DNA of 64,000 nt. It comes from Stomorhina lunata (Eukaryota > Arthropoda > Insecta > Diptera > Rhiniidae). The notes under the pieces are model-generated. The model had not been told where the DNA came from. It searched no databases and was given only the letters and a program-made list of their open reading frames with translations. The translations under genes were made by a program, and so were the position numbers. Each line of letters starts with the position of its first letter. Position 1 is the stretch's first letter. This document shows positions 1 through 11,396 of this stretch, one piece after another. The stretch covers positions 101,224,622 through 101,288,621 of the forward strand of contig OW121744.1 in the NCBI GenBank assembly GCA_933228675.1. Reading direction: 5' to 3'.

Positions 1-644
1 TTAGATATGTAATCTTGTTTGTAAATTATCTTCAGTTTGGGAAATAAATGAAAAATATTGCATATCTTTAGGAGGTTTTGTTTTTAAAGCATATCTTTAG
101 TTTCTGTAAAAATTAAAACATATTGCATATCTTGGGGAGTCTTTTGGAAAAAGCAATTAAGCAATTAAGATAGCTTTTTCTTTAGAGGGTTAATAAATAT
201 ACTCCTCTTCTGTATATATTCAGTTTTTTCTAACAATTTTGTCATGTTCACTGTTCTGTTTTCTAATTAAACTCTATTATTTTTCTCACATTCGAGTTCT
301 AAACAAATAAACTCTTTGCGCTTTCCGACATTTCATTGTCATTATTTAGTTTTGCAAGTGTTTCTTTCTTTACAGATTCATATTTAGTTGACTGTAGTTG
401 GGTATTTTTTTTCCTAAGATTTTTTTCCTATCACATTTTGTGACAAGAACTCATTTAAGGCTCCATTACACATGCAACATTTAGTTGCAACATCACAGGC
501 ATCATATACAACTTAAAATATACACAGTGTCATTGTTGTGACATCATCATGTTAATAGAACCTAGGACAATAATGGAAAGGATCTCGGAAAAATGAAAGG
601 GATAATATTCAGGGCCTTTTTGCAGAAGCCTAGAAGTAGGTTAT
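1..644. other. AT-rich intergenic DNA
   Basis: No coding region, RNA gene or transposon end is recognisable here. The sequence is AT-rich with short homopolymer runs and leads directly into the first 31-bp tandem array. Confidence 0.5.
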
Positions 645-1680
645 CATTTTTCAAAAATTTCCTATTTTTATAGGAAAATTTTCTATTTTTATAGGAAATT
701 AATTCAAAAATTTTCTATTTTTATAGGAAATTTTTCAAAATTTTTTTATTTATATAGGAAATTTTTCAAAAATTTTCTATTTTTATAGGAAATTTTTCAA
801 AAATTTTCTATTTTTATAGGAAATTTTTCAAAAATTTTCTATTTTTATAGGAAATTTTTCAAAAATTTTCTATTTTTATAGGAAATTTTTCAAAAATTTT
901 CTATTTTTATAGGAAACTTTTCAAAAATTTTCTATTTTTATAGGAAATTTTTCAAAAATTTTCTATTTTTATGGGAAATTTTTCAAAAATTTTCTATTTT
1001 TATAGGAAATTTTTCAAAAATTTTCTATTTTTATAGGAAATTTTTCAAAAATTTTCTATTTTTATAGGAAATTTTTCAAAAATTTTCTATTTTTATAGGA
1101 AATTTTTCAAAAATTTTATATTTTTATAGGAAATTTTTCAAAAATTTTATATTTTTATAGGAAATTTTTCAAAAATTTTATATTTTTATAGGAAATTTTT
1201 CAAAAATTTTATATTTTTATAGGAAATTTTTCAAAAATTTTATATTTTTATAGGAAATTTTTCAAAAATTTTCTATTTTTATAGGAAATTTTTAAAAATT
1301 TTCTATTTTTATAGGAAATTTTTCAAATATTTTCTATTTTTATAGGACATTTTTTCAAAAATTTTCTATTTTTGTTGGAAATTTTTCAAAAATGTTCTAT
1401 TTTTGTAGGAAATTTGTCAAAAATGTTCTATTTTTATATGCAATTTTTCAAAATTTTTTATTTGTAGAAAAAATTTTTTTAAAAATTTCATATTTTTATA
1501 GGAAAGTTTTAAAAAATTTTTTATTTTATAAAAATTTTCTATTTTTATAAAAAATTTATGAATTCAATAAAAAATTATTTTGATTTTATTTTAATTTTAT
1601 AGAAATTTTTTTAAAAATTGATTGTTTTTATAAAACATTTTTCAAACATTTGTATTTTTATAGGAAATTTTATATTTATA
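645..1680. repeat. 31-bp minisatellite array S1
   Basis: About thirty copies of a 31-bp unit. Each unit contains TTTTTCAAAAATTTT followed by CTATTTTTATAGG. The copies are clean from about 770 to 1300 and decay towards 1680. A block of units around 1110-1250 carries TTTTATA instead of TTTTCTA, so variants are clustered. The unit is the same family and orientation as the plus-oriented blocks of the array at 11.4-14.4 kb, differing mainly by TTTTC versus TTTCC. Nothing suggests that it codes for protein. Confidence 0.9.
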
Positions 1681-1694
1681 TTTTATATTAAAAT

Positions 1695-1862
1695 CCTCGA
1701 TTGGACTACAATTGAACTATATGAAGACCAATGATAGGGCTATATAAAGACTTTCGACTAGGCTATATAAATATCTTTAATTGGGCTATATAAATACCTT
1801 CGATTGTACTATAATTGGACTATATAAAGACCTACGACTGGATCTTATAAAGACCTACGATA
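1695..1862. repeat. Degenerate short tandem repeat (about 25 bp)
   Basis: Five to six imperfect copies of a unit built around GGCTATATAAAGACCTTCGA. The spacing is irregular, roughly 24 to 35 bp. The copies share TATATAAA and a GAC/GACC step. It directly follows array S1 but has an unrelated sequence. Confidence 0.55.
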
Positions 1863-2518
1863 AGTAGTTTTAAAAATCGAAAAACAACGTCTTTGAAAAG
1901 GCTCCAAAATCACATTTAAATACCTTCTAAAAAGCATCACTTAGTACCACAAAGTATTGAACGAATACTTGGAACAAGCAAAGGCTTGACTTGACTTCCT
2001 TACCACTTGCCATTTAATGACGAAAAATCGTAAAGGACAAAAACACAACAAAAAAAAAATCACAAATAAAACAAAAGGGGAACAACAAAAGTAACCGAAA
2101 AATAAACACAATCAGTAGATAAGGCGTATAACTTGGCAGACAATTTGCCACTTTAATTGCTGCAATTTTTTCTGAATCCTCTGTGTTCAGTTTCGGTTCA
2201 TTCTTGCGTAACAACAATTATTGGTCTTCGAAAATACGGCCAGAGTTGTCAGAAGGTTTCCAAATACTTAACAAAAGAACTTTTCAAAATAAAATTGTTT
2301 TTGTATTGGTATTTTTTTTCTTCCTTTTGATACTTTTTGATGTCCTTTAAGTTGTGGAAAAAAATTATTTTTTTAGTTGTTGTGGTTTAATGGCTCGTAA
2401 GCGAAGCAATCATGTCAAGATGTTATTCAATAGTATAATTTTATTGTTGAGCCTGAAAGTATGCAGTCAGAAATTTAAGTTAAAGAAAATGTTATTCTTG
2501 GCTATTTTATATCTTTTC
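1863..2518. other. AT-rich intergenic DNA
   Basis: Nothing recognisable. A 67-codon minus-strand reading frame at 2014-2217 has no domain, no splice context and biased low-complexity content, so it is not called as a gene. Confidence 0.45.
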
Positions 2519-5463
2519 TAGTTTTGTTTTAGTTCTGTTCTAGTTATGTTCTAATTCTGTTCTAGTTCTGTTCTAGTTCTGTTCTAGTTCTGTTCTAGTT
2601 CTGTTCTAGTTCTGTTCTAGTTCTGTTCTAGTTCTGTTCTAGTTTTGTTCTAGTTCTGTTCTAGTTCTGTTCTAGTTCTGTTCTAGTTCTGTTCTAGTTC
2701 TGTTCTAGTTCTGTTCTAGTTCTGTTCTAGTTCTGTTCTAGTTCTGTTCTAGTTCTGTTCTAGTTCTGTTCTAATTCTGTTCTAGTTCTGTTCTAGTTCT
2801 GTTCTAGTTCTGTTCTAGTTCTGTTCTAGTTCTGTTCTAGTTCTGTTCTAGTTCTGTTCTAGTTCTGTTCTTGTTCTGTTCTAGTTCTGTTCTAGTTCTG
2901 TTCTAGTTCTGTTCTAGTTCTGTTCTAGTTCTGTTCTAGTTCTGTTCTAGTTCTGTTCTAGTTCTGTTCTAGTTCTGTTCTAGTTCTGTTCTAGTTCTGT
3001 TCTAGTTCTGTTCTAGTTCTGTTCTAGTTCTGTTCTAGTTCTGTTCTAGTTCTGTTCTAGTTCTGTTCTAGTTCTGTTCTAGTTCTGTTCTAGTTCTGTT
3101 CTAGTTCTGTTCTAGTTCTGTTCTAGTTCTGTTCTAGTTCTGTTCTAGTTCTGTTCTAGTTCTGTTCTAGTTCTGTTCTAGTTCTGTTCTAGTTCTGTTC
3201 TAGTTCTGTTCTAGTTCTGTTCTAGTTCTGTTCTAGTTCTGTTCTAGTTCTGTTCTAGTTCTGTTCTAGTTCTGTTCTAGTTCTGTTCTAGTTCTGTTCT
3301 AGTTCTGTTCTAGTTCTGTTCTAGTTCTGTTCTAGTTCTGTTCTAGTTCTGTTCTAGTTCTGTTCTAGTTCTGTTCTAGTTCTGTTCTAGTTCTGTTCTA
3401 GTTCTGTTCTAGTTCTGTTCTAGTTCTGTTCTAGTTCTGTTCTAGTTCTGTTCTAGTTCTGTTCTAGTTCTGTTCTAGTTCTGTTCTAGTTCTGTTGTAG
3501 TTCTGTTCTAGTTCTGTTCTAGTTCTGTTCTAGTTCTGTTCTAGTTCTGTTCTAGTTCTGTTCTAGTTCTGTTCTAGTTCTGTTCTAGTTCTGTTCTAGT
3601 TCTGTTCTAGTTCTGTTCTAGTTCTGTTCTAGTTCTGTTCTAGTTCTGTTCTAGTTCTGTTCTAATTCTGTTCTAGTTCTGTTCTAGTTCTGTTCTAGTT
3701 CTGTTCTAGTTCTGTTCTAGTTCTGTTCTAGTTCTGTTCTAGTTCTGTTCTAGTTCTGTTCTAGTTCTGTTCTAGTTCTGTTCTAGTTCTGTTCTAGTTC
3801 TGTTCTAGTTCTGTTCTAGTTCTGTTCTAGTTCTGTTCTAGTTCTGTTCTAGTTCTGTTCTAGTTCTGTTCTAGTTCTGTTCTAGTTCTGTTCTAGTTCT
3901 GTTCTAGTTCTGTTCTAGTTCTGTTCTAGTTCTGTTCTAGTTCTGTTCTAGTTCTGTTCTAGTTCTGTTCTAGTTCTGTTCTAGTTCTGTTCTAGTTCTG
4001 TTCTAGTTCTGTTCTAGTTCTGTTCTAGTTCTGTTCTAGTTCTGTTGTAGTTCTGTTGTAGTTCTGTTGTAGTTCTGTTCTAGTTCTGTTCTAGTTCTGT
4101 TCTAGTTCTGTTCTAGTTCTGTTCTAGTTCTGTTCTAGTTCTGTTCTAGTTCTGTTCTAGTTCTGTTCTAGTTCTGTTCTAGTTCTGTTCTAGTTCTGTT
4201 CTAGTTCTGTTCTAGTTCTGTTCTAGTTCTGTTCTAGTTCTGTTCTAGTTCTGTTCTAGTTCTGTTCTAGTTCTGTTCTAGTTCTGTTCTAGTTCTGTTC
4301 TAGTTCTGTTCTAGTTCTGTTCTAGTTCTGTTCTAGTTCTGTTCTAGTTCTGTTCTAGTTCTGTTCTAGTTCTGTTCTAGTTCTGTTCTAGTTCTGTTCT
4401 AGTTCTGTTCTAGTTCTGTTCTAGTTCTGTTCTAGTTCTGTTCTAGTTCTGTTCTAGTTCTGTTCTAGTTCTGTTCTAGTTCTGTTCTAGTTCTGTTCTA
4501 GTTCTGTTCTAGTTCTGTTCTAGTTCTGTTCTAGTTCTGTTCTAGTTCTGTTCTAGTTCTGTTCTAGTTCTGTTCTAGTTCTGTTCTAGTTCTGTTCTAG
4601 TTCTGTTCTAGTTCTGTTCTAGTTCTGTTCTAGTTCTGTTCTAGTTCTGTTCTAGTTCTGTTCTAGTTCTGTTCTAGTTCTGTTCTAGTTCTGTTCTAGT
4701 TCTGTTCTAGTTCTGTTCTAGTTCTGTTCTAGTTCTGTTCTAGTTCTGTTCTAGTTCTGTTCTAGTTCTGTTCTAGTTCTGTTCTAGTTCTGTTCTAGTT
4801 CTGTTCTAGTTCTGTTCTAGTTCTGTTCTAGTTCTGTTCTAGTTCTGTTCTAGTTCTGTTCTAGTTCTGTTCTAGTTCTGTTCTAGTTCTGTTCTAGTTC
4901 TGTTCTAGTTCTGTTCTAGTTCTGTTCTAGTTCTGTTCTAGTTCTGTTCTAGTTCTGTTCTAGTTCTGTTCTAGTTCTGTTCTAGTTCTGTTCTAGTTCT
5001 GTTCTAGTTCTGTTCTAGTTCTGTTCTAGTTCTGTTCTAGTTCTGTTCTAGTTCTGTTCTAGTTCTGTTCTAGTTCTGTTCTAGTTCTGTTCTAGTTCTG
5101 TTCTAGTTCTGTTCTAGTTCTGTTCTAGTTCTGTTCTAGTTCTGTTCTAGTTCTGTTCTAGTTCTGTTCTAGTTCTGTTCTAGTTCTGTTCTAGTTCTGT
5201 TCTAGTTCTGTTCTAGTTCTGTTCTAGTTCTGTTCTAGTTCTGTTCTAGTTCTGTTCTAGTTCTGTTCTAGTTCTGTTCTAGTTCTGTTCTAGTTCTGTT
5301 CTAGTTCTGTTCTAGTTCTGTTCTAGTTCTGTTCTAGTTCTGTTCTAGTTCTGTTCTAGTTCTGTTCTAGTTCTGTTCTAGTTCTGTTCTAGTTCTGTTC
5401 TAGTTCTGTTCTAGTTCTGTTCTAGTTCTGTTCTAGTTCTGTTCTAGTTCTGTACTAGTTCTA
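2519..5463. repeat. 11-bp satellite array S2, about 267 copies
   Basis: Nearly perfect tandem array of GTTCTGTTCTA. The unit is itself GTTCT twice plus A. Over roughly 2.9 kb only a handful of variants occur: a few CTAAT or TTGTT units and rare GTTGTAG units, three of them consecutive near 4045-4075. Divergence is concentrated at the two ends, which is typical of arrays homogenised by unequal exchange or slippage. The period is close to one helical turn of DNA. Copy number in a reference assembly may be wrong because short reads cannot span such an array. Confidence 0.95.
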
Positions 5464-6309
5464 ATTGAATCATTTATCTTTCTGATTAATATCATGCAAT
5501 TTTTGTTTCCATTTAGTCGCTTAAATTATTTTTCAATTAATTACTTTCCTAATTAATGACAGTCAATATAAATTATTTGTTGTTCTTATTGTCTTTCCAT
5601 TAGAAACAACAAATCGTGATTTGCAACAAATGAAAAATATATTTTAGTTTATATAAAACTTTCGTTAAATTTTAGACAAATAAAAAATTGTTGCAATTAT
5701 TCAAAAACAATAAAGTAATTGATAAAAAATATTTAAAATAATTTGTAACTGTTTAGTTGTACAGAAGGAAAGTTGGTCTATGTTAGAGGATCTTTCAATT
5801 TTGGAATTGTATTGAATTATTTTGTACTGGCAGTTATTGCTGTTTTACAAGTTTGGGCCATGTTTATTTCGCTCTGTGTTACTAATGATAAAAATTGCTA
5901 AAAAAAAACTTTTGGTAAACGGGAAATGTAATGAATCAAGTTTTGTTTCTTTTTCGATAAAAACAAATTTTAATTGGAAAAATATTTGTTTTAATTTCCC
6001 ACCGAAATAGTGAATAAATAGAAATGTGAGAAAAAAATAATTTAAATTTAAATTGAAATGCTCATTAATTTAGTAGATTTTTGTTTGGCTGACAACTTAA
6101 ATTTTCGTATAACGAAGGTGACAAAAACACAAGGAATATTTATCGACTTATTTTTTTTCAACTTTATAAAGGTTGAATTTTATTATATGATTAAATATAA
6201 TAAGAATTAATAATAATGACCTTTAACACGGCAAAAACTATTAAAGGTAATGAAAACTGTTTTAACACTTAGCCAAAAAGTATGCAAGGTTTTTTTTTAA
6301 AATAATTTT
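5464..6309. other. AT-rich intergenic DNA
   Basis: No gene, RNA or transposon end recognised. A 62-codon frame at 5822-6010 is low-complexity and unsupported. Confidence 0.45.
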
Positions 6310-8900
6310 AAGTATCCTTGTAGTAGTTGACGATAGGAAAACATTTCTGTAGAAAAATTGACTATCGTAAGCCTTTTCTATGGAAAAGTTGACGATAGTA
6401 AGATTTACTATAGAAAAGTTGACGATAGGAAGACTTTACTATTGAAAAGTTGACGATAGGAAGACTTTACTATCGAAAAGTTGATGATAGGAAGACTTTA
6501 CTATAGAAAAGTTGACGATAGGAAGACTTTACTATAGAAAAGTTGACGATAGGAAGACTTTACTATAGAAAAGTTGACGATAGGAAGACTTTACTATAGA
6601 AAAGTTGACGATAGGAAGACTTTACTATAGAAAAGTTGACGATAGGAAGACTTTCCTATAGAAAAGTTGACGATAGGAAGACTTTACTATAGAAAAGTTG
6701 ACGATATGAAGACTTTACTATAGAAAAGTTGATGATAGGAAGACTTTACTATAGAAAAGTTGACGATAGGAAGACTTTACTATAGAAAAGTTAACGATAG
6801 GAAGACTTTACTATAGAAAAGTTGACGATAGGAAGGCTTTACTATAGAAAAGTTGACGATAGGAAGACTTTACTATAGAAAAGTTCACGATAGGAAGACT
6901 TTACTATAGAAAAGTTGACGATAGGAAGACTTTACTATAGAAAAGTTGACGATAGGAAGACTTTACTATAGAAAAGTTGACGATAGGAAGACTTTGCTAT
7001 AGCAAAGTTGACGATAGGAAGACTTTACTACAGAAAAGTTGACGATAGGAAGACTTTACTATAGAAAAGTTGACGATAGGAAGACTTTACTATAGAAAAG
7101 TTGACGATAGGAAGACTTTACTATAGAAAAGTTGACGATAGGAAAACTTTACTATAGAAAAGTTGACGATAGGAAGACTTTACTATAGAAAAGTTGACGA
7201 TAGGAAGACTTTACTATAGAAAAGTTGACGATAGGAAGACTTTACTATAGAAAAGTTGACGATAGGAAGACTTTACTATAGAAAAGTTGACGATAGGAAG
7301 ACTTTACTATAGAAAAGTTGACGATAGGAAGACTTTACTATAGAAAAGTTGACGATAGGAAGACTTTACTATAGAAAAGTTGACGATAGGAAGACTTTCC
7401 TATAGAAAAGTTGACGATAGGAAGACTTTACTATAGAAAAGTTGACGATAGGAAGACTTTACTATAGAAAAGTTGACGATAGGAAGACTTTACTATAAAA
7501 AAGTTGACGATAAGAAGACTTTACTATAGAAAAGTTGATGATAGGAAGACTTTACTATAGAAAAGTTGACGATAGGAAGACTTTACTATAGAAAAGTTGA
7601 CGATAGGAAGACTTTACTATAGAAAAGTTGACGATAGGAAGACTTTACTATAGAAAAGTTGACGATAGGAAGACTTTACTATAGAAAAGTTGACGATAGG
7701 AAGACTTTACTATAGAAAAGTTGACGATAGGAAGACTTTACTATAGAAAAGTTGACGATAGGAAGACTTTACTACAGAAAAGTTGACGATAGGAAGACTT
7801 TACTATAGAAAAGTTGACGATAGGAAGACTTTACTATAGAAAAGTTGACGATAGGAAGACTTTACTACAGAAAAGTTGACGATAGGAAGACTTTACTGTA
7901 GAAAAGTTGACGATAGGAAGACTTTGCTATAGAAAAGTTGACAATAGGAAGACTTTACTATAGAAAAGATGACGATAGGAAGACTTTACTATAGAAAAGT
8001 TGACGATAGGAAGACTTTACTATAGAAAAGTTGACGATAGGAAGACTTTACTATAGAAAAGTTGACGATAGGAAGACTTTACTATAGAAAAGTTGACGAT
8101 AGGAAGACTTTACTATAGAAAAGTTGACGATAGGAAGACTTTACTATAGAAAAGTTCACGATAGGAAGACTTTACTATAGAAAAGTTGACGATAGGAAGA
8201 CTTTACTATAGAAAAGTTGACGATAGGAAGACTTTACTATAGAAAAGTTGACGATAGGAAGACTTTACTATAGAAAAGTTGACGATAGGAAGACTTTACT
8301 ATAGGAAAGTTGACGATAGGAAGACTTTACTATAGAAAAGCTGACAATAGGAAGACTTTACTTTAGAAAAGTTGACGATAGGAAGACTTTACTATAGAAA
8401 AGTTTATAATATTAAGACTTTACTATAGAAAAGTTGACGATAGGAAGACTTTACTATAGAAAAGTTGACGATGGGAAGACTTTACTATAGAAAAGTTGAC
8501 GATAGGAAGACTTTACTATAGAAAAGTTGACGATAGGAAGACTTTACTATAGAAAAGTTGACAATAGGAAGACTTTACTATAGAAAAGTTGACGATAGGA
8601 AGACTTTACTATAGAAAAGTTGACGATAGGAAGACTTTACTATAGAAAAGCTGACAATAGGAAGACTTTACTATAGAAAAGTTGACGATAGGAAGACTTT
8701 ACTATAGAAAAGTTGACAATAGGAAGACTTTACTATAGAAAAGTTGACGATAGGAAGACTTTACTATAGAAAAGTTGACGATAGGAAGGCTTTACTATAG
8801 AAAAGCTGACAATAGGAAGACTTTACTATAGAAAAGTTGACGATAGGAAGACTTTACTATAGAAAAGTTGACGATAGGAAGACTTTACTATAGAAAAGTT
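6310..8900. repeat. 31-bp minisatellite array S3, subfamily A
   Basis: About 83 copies of a 31-bp unit with core GTTGACGATAGGAAGACTTT followed by ACTATAGAAAA. The first units near 6320-6420 are divergent and the interior is highly uniform. Marked variants recur at multi-unit spacing, for example AAGCTGACAATAGG near 8340, 8650 and 8805, which suggests block duplication of 5 and 10 units. The array joins subfamily B without a gap or phase change. Confidence 0.93.
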
Positions 8901-9935
8901 GACGTTAGGAAGTATTTTCTATAGAAAAGTTGACGTTAGGAAGTCTTTTCTATAGAAAAGTTGACGTTAGGAAGTCTTTTCTATAGAAAAGTTGACGTTA
9001 GGAAGTCTTTTCTATAGAAAAGTTGACGTTAGGAAGTCTTTTCTATAGAAAAGTTGACGTTAGGAAGTCTTTTCTATAGAAAAGTTGACGTTAGGAAGTC
9101 TTTTCTATAGAAAAGTTGACGTTAGGAAGTCTTTTCTATAGAAAAATTGACGTTAGGAAGTCTTTTCTAAAGAAAAGTTGACGTTAGGAAGTCTTTTCTA
9201 TAGAAAAGTTGACGTTAGGAAGTCTTTTCTATAGAAAAGTTGACGTTAGGAAGTCTTTTCTATAGAAAAGTTGACGTTAGGAAGTCTTTTCTATAGAAAA
9301 GTTGACGTTAGGAAGTCTTTTCTATAGAAAAGTTGACGTTAGGAAGTCTTTTCTATAGAAAAGTTGATGTTAGGAAGTCTTTTCTATAGAAAAGTTGACG
9401 TTAAGAAGTCTTTTCTATAGAAAAGTTGACGTTAGGAAGTCTTTTCTATAGAAAAGTTGACGTTAGGAAGTCTTTTTTATAGAATAGTTGACATTAGGAA
9501 GTCTTTTCTATAGAAAAGTTGAAGTAAGGAAGTCTTTTCTATAGAAAAGTTGACGTTGGGAAGTCTTTTCTATAGAAAAGTTGACGTTAGGGAGTCTTTT
9601 CTATAGAAAAGTTGACGTTAGGAAGTCTTTTCTATAGAAAAGTTGACGTTAGGAAGTCTTTTCTATAGAAAAGTTGACGTTAGGAAGTCTTTTCTATAGA
9701 AAAGTTGACGTTAGGAAGTCTTTTCTATAGAAAAGTTGACGTTAGGAAGTCTTTTCTATAGAAAAGTTGACGTTGAGAAGTCTTTTCTATAAAAAAGTTG
9801 ACGTTGGGAAGTCTTTTCTATAGAAAAGTTGATGTTATTAATTCTTTTCTATAAAAAGGTTGACATTAGGAAGTTTTTTCTATAGAAAATTTGACATTAG
9901 AAAGTTTTTTTCTATAGGAATGTTGATGTTATTAA
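8901..9935. repeat. 31-bp minisatellite array S3, subfamily B
   Basis: About 33 copies of a 31-bp unit with core GTTGACGTTAGGAAGTC and the perfect 14-bp palindrome TTTTCTATAGAAAA. The unit differs from subfamily A at a few diagnostic positions (GATAGG to GTTAGG, AAGACTTTA to AAGTCTTTT). The change from A to B happens within about one unit near 8905 and then persists. The array decays from about 9760. Confidence 0.93.
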
Positions 9936-11396
9936 GACATTTCTTTTTCTGTCATATTGAAATGACAATACTGTCAATGTACAACTGTCAAGGTCTGAAG
10001 GTTTATCAAAGTTAAAGACTTTTCAAAAACTTATCCTCTACAAACATGTGACACTTAACATTGTTGTTAATTATGAAGTGTCAAGAAACACATGACAAAA
10101 ACTAGCAACAACCAAAAATAAACTATATTTAGTTGAACATACATTCTGATTAAATGGAACTTTCGGGTTTTTCTGTGTGAAGTTAAAGAGAAAATGTGAA
10201 ATATTAGCGCAAAACCAGCGACAAAACTAAAAACACACACATTCGTGGAAAATTTATAAACTTTAACAAAAATGCTACTAAAACCTAAAACAAACACTAG
10301 CTCAGTTACACACAGAAACAGATAAAAAATATAGAGGGATTTTCATTTATTTGTTTTCTTTTTTGTGCTTCTTGTGCCACATAACTAACAACATTGTGTT
10401 GCAAGCAAATGAAGGATGTTGTTGCTTCAAGTTCACAATCATTCGGTAATTCCGTCATTCATCTAGTTAGAATAGAAAACGTGTAAATATACATTGCGTG
10501 TGTGTTCTTGTGTATCCTCTTGCTATCATGGTATTTGTTTTATACACAGAAAATATTCTAAACATTTTACGTTTTATTCTACTCCATTTCTATAACTTTA
10601 GGTTTTATTTGCGAATGTCTGCCTAGGTTTGTATGTGTGTGTGTGTGTTTGTTTGAATGGCTGTAGCTTTGAGCTGTATGGATCACCTGTGTGAAGTCAA
10701 AAGTTAAATGACTTTTAGCTAAATTTGTAACTCTTGTCGTTGTAGTCATTCATGTTGTTGTTGCTTTGTAAATTTGTTGTTTAACAAAAGATAAAACATT
10801 GTTTAACATATATTTTGCTGTCTGTCCCTTCATTCATCCATCCATTCTTCCTTCCTCCCTTTATTTATCCTATATTGTTTTATATTCTAAACTAAAGTTC
10901 ATGTTGTTCCATCTCTCTTTAACTTTTAGCCACAATGTTTGACTGTTAAAGTTTACCTTTAGGTCACTTTTGGCCTAATAACTTTGTTGTAATATTACAC
11001 TTTTAACACAATTCAACTGTTTAGAGAACAGTAACAACATACATTTTTTTCTGTTGTATTCGTTTTGTTTAATAAAATGTTTTAATATTGTTTTATTACG
11101 ACTACAACCGCAACTTGACACCTTGATTGATGGATGAATGCAGAATTGTTGTTGTTGTAGGATAATGGTTGCTGTTGGATGTTGTCTGTTGGTCTGTCTG
11201 TTTGAATGCTGTTTTAATAAATCTAAAGTTCAAAAATACTCCAAGTGTTTATTGTTAGTTAGTAGCAATTTTTGATGATTTTGAAATTGAACAATATGAC
11301 CTTTAGGTTAGAAAAGTTAAGATCGTTTAATTTACATGATTTAGTTAATTTATAATTAAGAAGAAAAGTTCTATCTTCATAATTTCTTATTTTGAT
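9936..11396. other. Intergenic DNA with simple repeats
   Basis: No gene is supported. It contains a short TG microsatellite near 10631-10650 and scattered TTG runs, for example near 11150. A 76-codon minus-strand frame at 10067-10297 is hydrophobic but has no recognisable domain or gene context. Confidence 0.45.

Noticed and set aside
2519..5463. Telomeric or hormone-response array
   Set aside because: The unit does not match the insect TTAGG telomere, and fly chromosome ends use other systems. The AGAACA-like half site in the reverse complement belongs to vertebrate steroid receptors and is probably chance.
6310..9935. CRISPR-like array
   Set aside because: The units are strictly tandem with no unique spacers, and the window is clearly eukaryotic.
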